From positions 1,798,001 through 1,862,000 of the forward strand of contig NZ_CP053660.1 of NCBI RefSeq assembly GCF_013177455.1: a DNA stretch of 64,000 nt, read 5' to 3'. This DNA comes from Nocardioides marmotae (GTDB taxonomy: Bacteria > Actinomycetota > Actinomycetes > Propionibacteriales > Nocardioidaceae). The translations under genes and the position numbers were made by a program. Shown here one piece after another: positions 8,316-16,732 of this stretch. Every line of letters starts with the position of its first letter. Position 1 is the first letter of the stretch. The notes under the pieces were generated by a model. The model ran no database searches. It saw nothing but the letters and a program-made list of their open reading frames with translations, and had not been told where the DNA came from.

Positions 8316-10220
8316 TCAGGCGGGCGGGGCGAGCCGGGTGAACGCGTCGAGGTAGGCGGTGACGACGCCGGGGTCGGCCACCTCGAGGGCGAGGCCGGTG
8401 CTGGTGAGGCCGCGGTCGGTCCACGGCGGGCCGCCGACCCACGCGCGCTCGGTGGCGCCGGAGACGGTGAGGGTGGTCTGGGCGACCTTGGCCTGAGTGA
8501 CCCGGACACCGCCGGCGGTCAGGCGCGAGCGGACGCCGCTCAGGACGCCGGGCCCGACCACGACGGCCACGTCGCAGCCGGCGCGGCGCAGCTCGGCGAG
8601 CCGGTCGGCCAGGAGCCGGCCGCGGGCGCCCGCCCAGGAGCGGACGACCGCGCGGACGGCGGTGGGGCCGGTGGCGCACCCGACGGTGGCGAGGGCGTCG
8701 AGCACGGGGTCGACGGCGCCGGCGGCGACCGGGTACGACACGGCCGGCACGAGGACCGGCACGGGGGCCGGGTCGGTGCCCGGGTCGGTCGGCAGCCCGG
8801 GCAGGGCCGCGGCGGCGACGAGCCGGTCGAGGACGGCGCCGTACGCGTCGTACGTCGCGGGGTCGGTGGAGATGAACCCGGTCGTCCAGGACTTGGTGCT
8901 CGACGGGACCGCGGCGGCGCTGGCGACGACGGCGAGGTCGGTGGGGCGGGAGACGCGGTCGACGAGCAGGGCCTCGACCTCGTGGCGACCGCCGTCGAGG
9001 CAGTCCGCCCCGCACGCCAGGGCGTACGACGCCGCGCCGGCGTCGGTGCCGAGCGCGGCCTGGAGGCGGGTGAGCGCGGGGGTGACCGCGCCGGCGACGA
9101 CCCGCGTCCCGACACCCTCGGCGGCCGCGGCGAGCAGCGCCTGCTCGAGCACGGCGTCGTCGAGGCGGGCCGTCGCGAGCCGGACGACCTCGCCGGGCTC
9201 GGCGTTGCGGACCGCGCGGACCTGGCGGTCGCGGACGGCGGTCCGGTCGGCCGGGTCGGCGGTGGGGTCGTTGAAGACCGGCCCGTCGGCGAGCAGCTGC
9301 TGGGGCTGGTAGGTGACGACGACGGCGTCGTGGTCGGAGTTGAACCCGCGGACCACGCGGCGGTCGGTGGCGACCAGCCCGCCGGCGTCGCGGACGCTGA
9401 GGGTGTAGTCGAGCAGCGACCTGGTGCCGCGGGAGCCGATCAGCGGCATGTCGAAGCTGACCAGGTCGCCGAAGGCGCTGGTCGGCAGCCCGGCGTTGCG
9501 GCGGTTGCGGTCGGCGAGGTAGTTGACGTTGAGGTCGCCGGCGGCGAAGACGTGCTCGGTCATCCCGAAGAGCCGCTCGATCTCCCCGCGCATCAGCTGG
9601 AGGTGCTTGCGCAGCCGGGGGATCCGGCGCATGTCGGTCAGGCGGGCGTCGTGGGAGGCGCGGGCGATCGTGTGGGCGTTGACGATGCCGTAGACCTCGC
9701 CGGTCGCGATCTCGCGCAGCCGCACGGAGTTGATGTAGCGGGCCGGGGTCACGCCCTTCTCGGCCGGGTGGACCTTGATGGTGCGGCCCTCGAGGAGCCG
9801 GAAGCGGGAGCGGTCCCAGATGATCGGGATGGCGCCGCCGCCGGTGGTGGGCATGTACCAGCCCCAGTCCTCGGCGGTGAGCAGGCTGATCAGGTTGCGC
9901 CGGTCGACGGCGTCGGAGAACTCCTGGAGCCCGCCGGCGTCACCGAGCGGGAGCACCTTGCGGACGTCGGCCATCGCCTTGGCGGGGGAGAGGCAGTAGC
10001 AGACGTTGAGCGTGAACGCTCGGAAGGGCTGGGCGGCCGGGACGCTCGGCACGTTCACCGCGGTCCGGGCGACGGGTGCCGAGGAGGACGCTGAGGGCTC
10101 GGCTCCGGCGGGCGCCGCCAGGGTCGCCCCGAGGGCCGCGGCGGCGAGCCCGGCGACCACCGACCGGGCCAGCGACGAATACCGTCGCCCGCTGCGTCGT
10201 ACCGGCACCGGGAAAGCCAT
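8316..10220 (-). CDS. secreted endonuclease/exonuclease/phosphatase protein fused to a degenerate phospholipase D-like region
   Basis: A 634-residue protein with a Sec signal peptide (RRxxRR..., hydrophobic core about residues 20-37, AGA cleavage near 41). Residues about 66-305 are an EEP (DNase I/sphingomyelinase-like) domain with its catalytic residues present: Asn72, Glu100, His183, GDLN at 229-232, and SDH at 295-297. Residues about 310-634 align by pattern with the two halves of secreted phospholipase D-like proteins, but both HxK motifs are lost: HEVEALLV at 413 where HSKF is expected, and QAKVAQ at about 576 where HxKY is expected. The flanking Trp and GSxN-like positions (WVGGPPWTDRGL) survive. 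The substrate could be DNA, RNA or phospholipid. It is divergent from the DUF1275 gene. Confidence 0.85.
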   Translation of the reverse strand: MAFPVPVRRSGRRYSSLARSVVAGLAAAALGATLAAPAGAEPSASSSAPVARTAVNVPSVPAAQPFRAFTLNVCYCLSPAKAMADVRKVLPLGDAGGLQEFSDAVDRRNLISLLTAEDWGWYMPTTGGGAIPIIWDRSRFRLLEGRTIKVHPAEKGVTPARYINSVRLREIATGEVYGIVNAHTIARASHDARLTDMRRIPRLRKHLQLMRGEIERLFGMTEHVFAAGDLNVNYLADRNRRNAGLPTSAFGDLVSFDMPLIGSRGTRSLLDYTLSVRDAGGLVATDRRVVRGFNSDHDAVVVTYQPQQLLADGPVFNDPTADPADRTAVRDRQVRAVRNAEPGEVVRLATARLDDAVLEQALLAAAAEGVGTRVVAGAVTPALTRLQAALGTDAGAASYALACGADCLDGGRHEVEALLVDRVSRPTDLAVVASAAAVPSSTKSWTTGFISTDPATYDAYGAVLDRLVAAAALPGLPTDPGTDPAPVPVLVPAVSYPVAAGAVDPVLDALATVGCATGPTAVRAVVRSWAGARGRLLADRLAELRRAGCDVAVVVGPGVLSGVRSRLTAGGVRVTQAKVAQTTLTVSGATERAWVGGPPWTDRGLTSTGLALEVADPGVVTAYLDAFTRLAPPA

Positions 10221-10327
10221 CGATCCGCCTCCTGCCGGGCGCCCGTGCCCGGCCTTCGGGCGGGCGGGTACGCCCGATCACACCGATCACACCAGCCACA
10301 CGAGTCACACCACAAGCGGTCTGCGAC

Positions 10328-10345
10328 AACTACAGCGCTGTAGTT
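10328..10345. promoter_or_regulatory. perfect 18-bp palindrome, candidate operator
   Basis: AACTACAGCGCTGTAGTT is a perfect palindrome located 38 nt before the DUF1275 ATG and about 108 nt before the divergent nuclease gene start. Just upstream, 10275-10312 has a run of CACACC/CACACG direct repeats. The TACA...TGTA arms loosely recall BlaI/CopY- or TetR-type operators. No regulator gene is adjacent. Confidence 0.6.
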
Positions 10346-10382
10346 ATCCCGGGGGCCCGCCGAACCGACGGAGGAGCCCGCC

Positions 10383-11117
10383 ATGCCGAGCACCGCACGC
10401 GAGCGCTGGCGGGCCGTGCCCGCCTCGCGGATGCACCTGTGGCTGATGCTGGTGCTCACCTTCACCACCGGCATCAACGACGCGGTCGGCTACCTCGGGC
10501 TGGACCGCGTCTTCACCGGCAACATGACCGGCAACGTCGTCATCCTCGGCATGGCCCTCGCCGGCGGGACCGGCCTGCCGGTGCTCGGGCCGGTGCTCGC
10601 CCTGCTGGGGTTCATGGCCGGCGCGGCGCTGGCCGGCCGGCTGCTCGCCGTCGAGAGCGACGACCCGTGGCGACCACGGACCACCGGGCTGCTCGCCTCG
10701 GTCGCCGCCGTGATGTTCGCCCTCGCGGCCGCGGTGACGGTGGTGGGGGACCAGCCCCGCCCCTCGGTCATGGTCACCACCACGACCCTGGCCGCGGCCG
10801 CGATGGGGGCGCAGGCGGCCGTGGCGCGCCAGCTCGGGGTCCGCGACGTGACCACGGTGGTCGTCACCAGCACGATCACCGGGCTGGCGGCCGACTCCCG
10901 CCTCGGCGCCGGCCGGTCCGGGGGCACGGCGCGCCGGGTGCTCGCCATCGGGCTCATCCTGCTCGGCGCGACAGCGGGGGCGGCGAGCCTCCGGCTGCAC
11001 CTCGGCGTCGGCTTCGCGCTGGCCGGCGTGCTGATCGCCGCGGTCGCCGTCGCCGGTGAGCGTTACGCCCGCCACGGGCGCGCCGCCCGCGCCGCCCGCG
11101 CCGCCGCGAGCGGCTGA
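10383..11117 (+). CDS. DUF1275 (YoaK-type) membrane protein
   Basis: A 244-residue membrane protein with about six TM segments. It carries the DUF1275 hallmark FTTGINDAVGYLGLDRVFTGNMTGN near residues 26-50, where GINDA and TGNMTGN are the key parts. The function is unknown; transport has been suggested for the family. GGAGGA lies 6-11 nt upstream of the ATG. The C-terminus is an Ala/Arg-rich tail. A perfect 18-bp palindrome sits between its -35 region and the RBS, suggesting dedicated repression. Confidence 0.88.
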   Translation: MPSTARERWRAVPASRMHLWLMLVLTFTTGINDAVGYLGLDRVFTGNMTGNVVILGMALAGGTGLPVLGPVLALLGFMAGAALAGRLLAVESDDPWRPRTTGLLASVAAVMFALAAAVTVVGDQPRPSVMVTTTTLAAAAMGAQAAVARQLGVRDVTTVVVTSTITGLAADSRLGAGRSGGTARRVLAIGLILLGATAGAASLRLHLGVGFALAGVLIAAVAVAGERYARHGRAARAARAAASG

Positions 11118-11136
11118 CGACGTACCCCTCCTGGAG

Positions 11137-11808
11137 TCAGCCGCCGTGCGTGGAGGGGGCGAGCAGCCGCTCCAGGGCGTCCTCGCCCTCGGCCGGCACC
11201 ACGAAGAGCAGCTCGTCGCCGGACTCCACCGGCTGCTCGGCGTCGGGCACGTAGACCTGGCCGTCGCGCAGGATCGTCACCAGCGCGCAGTTCTCCGGCA
11301 GCGGGATCAGGCCGCTGGGCTTGCCGACGTACGGCGAGTCCGACGGCAGCGTCATCTCGACGAGGTTGGCGTTGCCCTGGCGGAAGGTGAACAGCCGCAC
11401 CAGGTCGCCGACCGTGACCGCCTCCTCGACCAGCGCGGACATGATCCGCGGGGTCGAGACGTTGACGTCGACGCCCCAGGCCTCGGTGAAGAGCCACTCG
11501 TTGTTGGGGTGGTTGACCCGGGCGACCGTGCGGGGCACGCCGAACTCGGTCTTGGCCAGCAGCGAGGTCACCAGGTTGACCTTGTCGTCGCCGGTGGCGG
11601 CGATGACGACGTCGCAGCGGTTCAGCCGGGCCTCCTCGAGGGAGGAGAGCTCGCAGGAGTCGGCGAGGAGCCACTCGGCGTCCGGGACCCGCTCGGGGCG
11701 GATCGAGTCGGGGTTCTTGTCGATGAGGAGGATCTCGTGCCCGTTGTGGATGAGCTCCCGGGCGATGGAGCGGCCGACGGCCCCGGCTCCGGCGATGGCG
11801 ACGCGCAT
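11137..11808 (-). CDS. TrkA-type potassium uptake subunit (second of a pair)
   Basis: A 223-residue peripheral K+ channel regulator. The N-terminal RCK/TrkA_N Rossmann domain has GAGAVG at residues 7-12 and the acidic ribose-binding residue in LLIDKNP. The C-terminal TrkA_C domain (about residues 135-215) has ITLPSDSPYVGK-like features (EMTLPSDSPYVGKP). It binds NAD(H)/ATP and gates a Trk/Ktr-type channel at the membrane; no channel gene is in the window. It lies 6 nt after the other TrkA gene, as in the mycobacterial ceoB-ceoC arrangement. Confidence 0.92.
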   Translation of the reverse strand: MRVAIAGAGAVGRSIARELIHNGHEILLIDKNPDSIRPERVPDAEWLLADSCELSSLEEARLNRCDVVIAATGDDKVNLVTSLLAKTEFGVPRTVARVNHPNNEWLFTEAWGVDVNVSTPRIMSALVEEAVTVGDLVRLFTFRQGNANLVEMTLPSDSPYVGKPSGLIPLPENCALVTILRDGQVYVPDAEQPVESGDELLFVVPAEGEDALERLLAPSTHGG

Positions 11809-11814
11809 GGCGGC

Positions 11815-12477
11815 TCAGTCCTCCTGGGGGCCGCGCTTGACGACCTTCATGGCGTGCTCGGCGTTCTCCTCGCGGACGACGAGATGGATCAGGTCGCCCT
11901 CCTGGATGACGGTCTCCCGCGTGGGGAGCATCCCCTCGCCGAGCCGGTCGATCCACGCGATCCGGGAGCCGGTCTGCTCCTGGAAGTGGATCGTGCGCTG
12001 GCCGACCCACACCGCGGGGACCGGGACGTGGTCGACGCGGATGGTGCCCGAGGGGTCGCGGAAGTCGGGCTCGGCGCCGGCGGGCAGCAGCCGGCGGAGC
12101 ACCTGGTCGGCGGTCCACTTCACCGTGGCGACGGTCGTGATGCCCAGCCGCTGGTAGACCTCGGCGCGGCCCGGGTCGTAGATGCGGGCCACGACCTGCT
12201 GGATGCCGAAGGTCTCGCGGGCCACACGCGCGGCGATGATGTTGGAGTTGTCGCCGGAGGAGACGGCCGCGAAGGCGTCGGCGCGGCGGATGCCGGCCTT
12301 CTCCAGGACCTCCTGGTCGAAGCCGACGCCGGCGATCTTGTCGCCGTTGAACCCCGGCCCCAGGCGCCGGAACGCGTCCGGCTCGGTGTCGATGACCGCC
12401 ACCGTGTGGTTGCGGTCCTCGAGGCTGCGGGCGAGGGTCGAGCCGACCCGGCCACAGCCCATGATCACGACGTGCAC
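11815..12477 (-). CDS. TrkA-type potassium uptake subunit (first of a pair)
   Basis: A 220-residue paralogue of the downstream gene. GTG at 12477 is chosen because the Rossmann domain begins immediately (VHVVIMGCGRVGSTLA, with GCGRVG binding the nucleotide). VIDTEPDAF carries the acidic ribose ligand, and the C-terminal TrkA_C domain ends in IHLVVREENAEHAMKVV. It starts divergently from the APC permease, with 79 nt between start codons, a configuration common in actinobacteria. The two subunits probably assemble into a mixed octameric gating ring (family inference). Confidence 0.92.
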   Translation of the reverse strand: MHVVIMGCGRVGSTLARSLEDRNHTVAVIDTEPDAFRRLGPGFNGDKIAGVGFDQEVLEKAGIRRADAFAAVSSGDNSNIIAARVARETFGIQQVVARIYDPGRAEVYQRLGITTVATVKWTADQVLRRLLPAGAEPDFRDPSGTIRVDHVPVPAVWVGQRTIHFQEQTGSRIAWIDRLGEGMLPTRETVIQEGDLIHLVVREENAEHAMKVVKRGPQED

Positions 12478-12556
12478 GAGGGAACCGTATACGCGCCCGG
12501 GCCATGATCGCCCGAGAAGCCGCCGCGCGGGGTGCTGGGGAGTAGCGTTCCCGCCC

Positions 12557-14602
12557 GTGGGTGTCGGGGACGTCTCCAAGCGGATCCTGCTGGGACGCAA
12601 GCTGAGGAGCTCCCAGCTCGGGGAGACGCTGCTGCCGAAGCGGATCGCGCTGCCGGTGTTCGCCAGCGACGCCTTGTCGTCGGTGGCCTACGCCCCTGAC
12701 GAGGTCTTCATCATGCTCTCCCTCGCCGGGGCGTCGGCCTACGTGTGGTCATGGAAGATCGCGCTCGCCGTCGCGCTGGTGATGGCCGTTGTCGTGGCGT
12801 CGTACCGCCAGACCGTCCACGCCTACCCCTCCGGAGGCGGCGACTACGAGGTCGCGACGGTCAACCTGGGCCGCACCGCCGGGATGACCGTCGGCAGCGC
12901 GCTGCTGGTCGACTACGTGCTGACGGTGGCGGTCTCGATCTCGGCGGGGGCGCAGTACGCCGCCGCGGCGATCCCCTCGCTGATCGGGCACCAGGCCACG
13001 GTGGCCGCCGTGGCGGTGCTGGTGCTGATGGCGATGAACCTGCGCGGGATCCGCGAGTCCGGCACGTTCTTCGCGGTGCCGACGTACGCCTTCATGGTCG
13101 CGATCCTCGGCATGTGCGTGTTCGGCATGGTCCGGCTTGCCTTCGGCGACCTCCCGGAGGTCGAGTCCGCGGGCCTGTCGATCACGCCCGAGCCCGGCCT
13201 TGAGGAGCCGCTCACCACCCTGGGCCTGCTCATCCTGCTCGCCCGTGCCTTTTCCTCCGGCTGCGCGGCGCTGACCGGCGTCGAGGCGATCTCCAACGGC
13301 GTGCCGGCCTTCCGTCGGCCCAAGAGCCAGAACGCCGCGACCACGCTGCTGCTGCTCGCCGTCATCGCGATCAGCATGATGGTCAGCGTCATCGTCCTGG
13401 CCCGCCAGATGGGCATCCGGTACGTCGACCCCAACGACCTGGACCGGCTGACCCGCGACGGGGAGCCCGTCGGCCCCGGCTACGAGCAGCACGCGGTGAT
13501 CGCGCAGATCGCCCGGGCCGTCTTCCAGGAGTTCAGCCCGGCGTTCTACGTCGTGGTCACGGTCACCGGGATCATCCTGGTGCTCGCCGCCAACACGGCG
13601 TTCAACGGCTTCCCGGTGCTCGGCTCGATCCTCGCCAAGGACGGGTTCGCGCCCCGCGCGCTCGGCTCCCGCGGCGACCGGCTGGCCTACAGCAACGGCA
13701 TCGTCTTCCTGGCGGTGATGGCGATCGTGCTGATCTATGCCTTCGACGCCGAGACGACCCGGCTGATCCAGCTCTACATCGTCGGTGTCTTCGTCTCCTT
13801 CAACCTCAGCCAGCTCGGGATGATCCGGCACTGGACGCGCGCGCTGCAGACCGAGCGGGACCCCGCTGCGCGCGGGCGGATGGTCCGCTCGCGGGCGATC
13901 AACGCCGTCGGCCTCTCCTTCACCGCCGTGGTCCTGGTGATCATCCTGTTCACCAAGTTCCTCGCCGGCGCCTGGATCACCATCCTGGCGATGGGCGGGT
14001 TCTTCCTGCTGATGAAGGCCATCCGCAGCCACTACGACCAGGTCGCCGAGGAGCTCGCCGCCGACGAGGAGGACAAGGTCCTCCCGACGCGGGTGCACGC
14101 GATCGTGCTGGTCTCCAAGCTGCACAAGCCGACGCTGCGGGCGCTGGCCTTCGCCAAGGCCACCCGGCCCAACGTGCTCGAGGGCGTCTACGTCGACGAC
14201 GGCGCCGAGGCCACCGCGCGGCTGCTCGAGGAGTGGGACGACCGCCGCATCGACGTACCGCTCAAGGTGCTCCACTCGCCCTACCGCGAGCTCGTGCGGC
14301 CGATCGTCGAGTACGCCGGTGAGATCCGGAAGGCCAACCCGCGCGGCGTCGTCGCGGTCTACATCCCCGAGTACGTCGTCGGCCGCTGGTGGGAGCAGCT
14401 GCTCCACAACCAGACCGCGCTGCGGCTCAAGGGTCGGCTCCTCTTCAGCCCCGGCGTGATGGTCATCTCCGTGCCCTACCAGCTGCGTTCCTCCGCCATC
14501 GCCCGTGAGAGAGTTCGTCGAGAGGCCGACCGGGTCCGTCCTGGCGACTTGCGCCGCGGCCGGGTCGTCCGCCGTCCCGACGATCGACAGGTGCAGCGAT
14601 GA
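12557..14602 (+). CDS. APC-superfamily permease with C-terminal cytoplasmic domain
   Basis: A 681-residue protein starting at GTG 12557 (VGVGDVSKRILLGRKL). Residues about 45-490 contain roughly 12 TM helices with the amino-acid/polyamine/organocation pattern, including PVFASDALSSVAYAPDE at TM1. The last ~170 residues are soluble and resemble a universal-stress-like domain (LEGVYVDDGAEAT, VVAVYIPEYVVGRWWE). Similar proteins sit beside TrkA genes in many actinobacteria, so a role in K+ or amino-acid homeostasis is possible. The C-terminal Arg-rich tail overlaps the next start by 4 nt (ATGA). Confidence 0.9.
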   Translation: MGVGDVSKRILLGRKLRSSQLGETLLPKRIALPVFASDALSSVAYAPDEVFIMLSLAGASAYVWSWKIALAVALVMAVVVASYRQTVHAYPSGGGDYEVATVNLGRTAGMTVGSALLVDYVLTVAVSISAGAQYAAAAIPSLIGHQATVAAVAVLVLMAMNLRGIRESGTFFAVPTYAFMVAILGMCVFGMVRLAFGDLPEVESAGLSITPEPGLEEPLTTLGLLILLARAFSSGCAALTGVEAISNGVPAFRRPKSQNAATTLLLLAVIAISMMVSVIVLARQMGIRYVDPNDLDRLTRDGEPVGPGYEQHAVIAQIARAVFQEFSPAFYVVVTVTGIILVLAANTAFNGFPVLGSILAKDGFAPRALGSRGDRLAYSNGIVFLAVMAIVLIYAFDAETTRLIQLYIVGVFVSFNLSQLGMIRHWTRALQTERDPAARGRMVRSRAINAVGLSFTAVVLVIILFTKFLAGAWITILAMGGFFLLMKAIRSHYDQVAEELAADEEDKVLPTRVHAIVLVSKLHKPTLRALAFAKATRPNVLEGVYVDDGAEATARLLEEWDDRRIDVPLKVLHSPYRELVRPIVEYAGEIRKANPRGVVAVYIPEYVVGRWWEQLLHNQTALRLKGRLLFSPGVMVISVPYQLRSSAIARERVRREADRVRPGDLRRGRVVRRPDDRQVQR

Positions 14603-15804
14603 GCCCGCGTCCCCCCCAGCGACGGGGCCGCCCGGCCCCCCGACAGCGCCAGGCGCGCGGCGCCTCGGTCGTCGGCCGCCGCTACGAGGCCGTCGTCGGC
14701 CCGGTCGCCCACGGCGGCCACTGCATCGTCCGCGTGCCGACCGACCCCACCGGCGCCTCGGAGGAGACGCGCGTCGTCTTCGCCCGGCACGGCATCCCCG
14801 GTGAGCGGGTCCTCCTCGAGCTGACCGAGGGCACCGAGGGCGACCGGTTCTGGCGCGGCGACGTCGTCGAGGTCCTCGAGGCCTCCCCGGACCGCGTCGT
14901 GCCGCCCTGCCCGTTCGCCGGCCCCGGCCGCTGTGGCGGCTGCGACTTCCAGCACGTCGACCTCGGCCGCCAGCGCGCGCTCAAGGCCGAGGTGGTCGCC
15001 GAGCAGCTGCGCCGGCTCGCGGGCCTCGACCTCCCCGTCACCGTCGAGGCCGTCGAGGGCGACCTGCCCGAGCAGCTGGCCGGGCTGCGCTGGCGCACCC
15101 GCCAGCAGTACGTCCGCCTCCCCGACGGCCGGCGCGGCCTGCGCAAGCACCGCTCCCGCGAGGTCGTCGTCGTCGACGACTGCCGCATCGCCCACCCCGA
15201 CGCCCGCGAGCCGGGCCCCGGCACGGTGACCGAGCAGGTGGTCGGCCCGACCTCGACGCAGTCCTTCGAGGTCGCCGCCGACGGCTTCTGGCAGGTCCAC
15301 CCGGGTGCCCCGCGGGTGCTCGTCGACACCGTGCTCGGCCTGCTGCAGCCGCAGCCCGGGGAGTCGGTCCTCGACCTGTACGCCGGCGTGGGGCTCTTCG
15401 CGCGCTTCCTCGGCGAGGCCGTGGGGGAGACCGGCCGGGTGGCCGCGATCGAGGGCGACCCGACCGCGGCCGGCCACGCCGAGACCAACTGCCCGGGGGC
15501 CGAGGTCACCGCCGGAGGCGTCGACGAGGTGCTCGCGGCGTCGTACGACGGGGCGTGGGACCTCGTCGTCCTCGACCCGCCCCGCGAGGGCGCGCGCCGT
15601 CCGATCGTCGAGCAGGTCGTGGCGCGGACCCCGCGCGCGGTGGCGTACGTCGCCTGCGACCCCGCCGCCCTGGCCCGCGACGTGGCGATCTTCGCCGAGC
15701 ACGGCTACCGGCTGACCGCCCTGCGCGCCTTCGACCTCTTCCCGATGACGCACCACGTGGAATGCGTCGCGTTGCTCACGAAAAGCGCCTCTGACCTGCG
15801 GTGA
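14599..15804 (+). CDS. TrmA/RlmD-type class I SAM-dependent RNA uridine methyltransferase
   Basis: A 401-residue enzyme that methylates C5 of a uridine in tRNA or rRNA. It has a basic N-terminal tail and then a TRAM-like beta domain (residues about 22-95). A Fe-S cysteine set follows (Cys104, Cys112, Cys115 in CPFAGPGRCGGC, with a likely fourth in VVVDDCRIAH). The catalytic domain has FWQVHPGA, the SAM loop DLYAGVGLFA, DPPREG, the catalytic Cys353 in VACDPAALARD, and a terminal FPMTHHVECVALL. The last five codons and stop coincide with a repeated motif found at later points in the accessory zone, which suggests its 3' end was used as an insertion site. Confidence 0.93.
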   Translation: MSPRPPQRRGRPAPRQRQARGASVVGRRYEAVVGPVAHGGHCIVRVPTDPTGASEETRVVFARHGIPGERVLLELTEGTEGDRFWRGDVVEVLEASPDRVVPPCPFAGPGRCGGCDFQHVDLGRQRALKAEVVAEQLRRLAGLDLPVTVEAVEGDLPEQLAGLRWRTRQQYVRLPDGRRGLRKHRSREVVVVDDCRIAHPDAREPGPGTVTEQVVGPTSTQSFEVAADGFWQVHPGAPRVLVDTVLGLLQPQPGESVLDLYAGVGLFARFLGEAVGETGRVAAIEGDPTAAGHAETNCPGAEVTAGGVDEVLAASYDGAWDLVVLDPPREGARRPIVEQVVARTPRAVAYVACDPAALARDVAIFAEHGYRLTALRAFDLFPMTHHVECVALLTKSASDLR

Positions 15805-15807
15805 CGC
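15789..15807 (+). repeat. copy A of accessory-zone repeat, at the 3' end of the TrmA-like gene
   Basis: CTCTGACCTGCGGTGACGC covers the final codons (SDLR) and stop of the methyltransferase gene. Close copies lie at 22287-22305 and 24700-24718, and a weaker one at 19676-19694, all in the same orientation. The following gap, 15805-15994, shows no gene. Confidence 0.7.
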
Positions 15808-15994
15808 GTTGCGCAATGGCGCCGTCGGCCGCTGTCGAACCGCCTTGTGGCTCGCTTTGGGCTCACTGTGCGCTGGACGAGACCGGACTCTGCGTCACGT
15901 AGGACCGCGCGGCCGGGCCGCCCGGAGGCGCGCGGAGAGCACGCTCAGCACGAGCAGCTGCCGCAGGGGCGCCGGGTGCGCCTAGGTTGTCTCC

Positions 15995-16552
15995 ATGACC
16001 GACGTAGAGGAGCTGGTGGCCGCTGTCCGGAGGCGCGCCGAGGGGACGCCGTACGTCGTGACCGAGACGCCGAGCGGGTTCGACGTCCAGATCGACATCG
16101 CGGACGCCAGCTGGTACGCCCTGCTCTACAAGGAGCACCTCTCCCGCACCTGGATCTACCACGTGAAGGTGGAGGACGGCGCGACCAAGACGCTTTCGAT
16201 CACCGACGACGTCCGCACCGTCGACTGGCGCGTCGGAGCGGAGTCGCGCGACGGGCAGCCTGTTCCGGTGCTCGGTGGTTCCCTGTCTCGTCAGCTCGGA
16301 CGTGTGGAGAGCCAGGGCTTCCAGAAGGTCTACGCCACCAACGAGCACGGGGAGTACGCGAAGGTCCTCGACATCCGGTTCGATTCCGCCGAGGGTCGTG
16401 ACCTCATCCGAGGGCCCGCGCGAGAGCTCGGCTGGACGGAGAAGCGAGGCCTCTCCGAGCGCATCGGACTGTACGTCGGCGTCAGCACGCTGGTGATGCT
16501 CGTGCTGGGCGGCCTCGTGGTGGCGATCGTGGCGCTGACCGTCGGTTTCTGA
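15995..16552 (+). CDS. hypothetical protein with single C-terminal TM helix
   Basis: A 185-residue protein of no family I recognise. Residues 1-155 look like a soluble alpha/beta domain with many Trp/Tyr residues in the first half (ASWYALLYKEHLSRTWIYHV). Residues about 158-182 are a strong TM helix, giving a tail-anchored or C-in topology. It is the first gene after the conserved TrmA-like gene. It has less extreme GC at third positions than the housekeeping genes and stands alone. Possibly an accessory gene of recent arrival; the function is unknown. Confidence 0.75.
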   Translation: MTDVEELVAAVRRRAEGTPYVVTETPSGFDVQIDIADASWYALLYKEHLSRTWIYHVKVEDGATKTLSITDDVRTVDWRVGAESRDGQPVPVLGGSLSRQLGRVESQGFQKVYATNEHGEYAKVLDIRFDSAEGRDLIRGPARELGWTEKRGLSERIGLYVGVSTLVMLVLGGLVVAIVALTVGF

Positions 16553-16732
16553 CTCAGCCGCGCTCAAGGTCTACGGGTCTGCCCCCGCGTTGGTTGACAC
16601 TCGGGGCGGACCCAAGCAACCGCGGCGCGCACATTTCGGACACTCTGGCGCTGCTGACTTTGCTCACGGGCGCTCGAGCGATGGGGGAGGAGTCCCGCAA
16701 GCGGATCGCCCCATGGGCGCGCGGAGACCTCA

